From Sphaerosporella brunnea (Eukaryota; Ascomycota; Pezizomycetes; Pezizales; Pyronemataceae), in contig VXIS01000138.1 of the NCBI GenBank assembly GCA_008704415.1, positions 50,459 to 114,458 of the forward strand: a stretch of DNA of 64,000 nucleotides, read 5' to 3'. A program made the translations under genes and the position numbers. Position 1 is the stretch's first letter. Each line of letters begins with the position of its first letter. Under the pieces are notes generated by a model. It was given only the letters and a program-made list of their open reading frames with translations, did no database searches and was not told the DNA's origin. Positions 63,754-64,000 of this stretch are shown here, piece by piece.

Positions 63754-64000
63754 CAACACCCACGGCCAACGGCCTAGCCACCGTATACAATGCTTCTCAG
63801 CGACCCGTGCTCCTCGTTCATTACAAGTGTTGCCGGTGCTCGGCCAGTGCAAGCCCGGCGTAAACGGCTGCAGGACGCAGGATGCGTACCGATCTCACCC
63901 TTTTTGGTTCTCAACAGCCGATGGTTCATGCACAATATGGGACGGGAGCTTGGTTACAGGAACGCGGCTGTCTGGTCGTCGGATCGACAAGGTCTTGTAG
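63754..64000. other. Flank of the gypsy insertion, nothing recognised
   Basis: The sequence after the AACAG duplication continues the host DNA interrupted at 55903. No gene is visible. Confidence 0.4.

Overview
This window looks like a gene-poor, transposon-rich stretch of a filamentous fungal nuclear genome. The evidence is short GT-AG introns of about 50-60 nt with CTAAC-type branch sites, CA-rich 5' leaders before start codons, a small SH3 protein of the Lsb1/Pin3 type, an F-box/ankyrin gene, and fungal hAT, Ty3/gypsy chromovirus, Ty1/copia and Tad-type LINE sequences. I cannot place it more precisely than probable Dikarya.

Layout. 0-9 kb: a hypothetical gene with a frame break (883-1622), a LINE reverse transcriptase scrap (2306-2530), two complete small DNA transposons (3266-3750 and 4941-5083), a copia gag relic (5537-5915), and a tandem pair of paralogous helical-protein genes, one apparently intact (6814-7327) and one decayed (7754-8603). 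9-19 kb: mostly non-coding, with old hAT ends, an internally deleted hAT (13867-14690), a relic LTR (14715-14892), and degenerate segmental repeats. 18.3-22.2 kb: a TA-flanked element of about 0.94 kb interrupted by a full-length hAT (19011-21973) with 18-bp terminal inverted repeats, an 8-bp target duplication and a nearly complete transposase. 22-29.3 kb: hAT relics, an F-box/ankyrin pseudogene, and a second internally deleted hAT (27471-29312) that hosts two nested small elements. 30-32.4 kb: two adjacent minus-strand hypothetical genes. 34-41 kb: copies of a 650-bp hAT-type MITE and a decayed copia element. 42.06-42.45 kb: the best host gene, an SH3 protein with one intron. 44.7-46.7 kb: a 22-bp minisatellite inside a CACGA-rich island, then a GTCTCG-rich island. 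52-54.3 kb: another 650-bp MITE and a hAT relic. 55.9-63.75 kb: a full-length Ty3/gypsy chromovirus on the minus strand, with 511-bp LTRs about 99% identical and a perfect 5-bp target duplication, but with stop codons and frameshifts in its coding region.

The host genes do not form a recognisable pathway or cluster. The organising principle is layered transposon insertion: autonomous-type hAT, its internally deleted relatives, several MITE families and retroelements inserted into one another. I saw no CRISPR array, tRNA, rRNA or biosynthetic cluster. The least explained material is the tandem helical-protein family, the two coiled-coil or low-complexity genes at 30-32 kb, and the CACGA and GTCTCG motif islands. 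Element boundaries were read by eye and may be off by a base or two.
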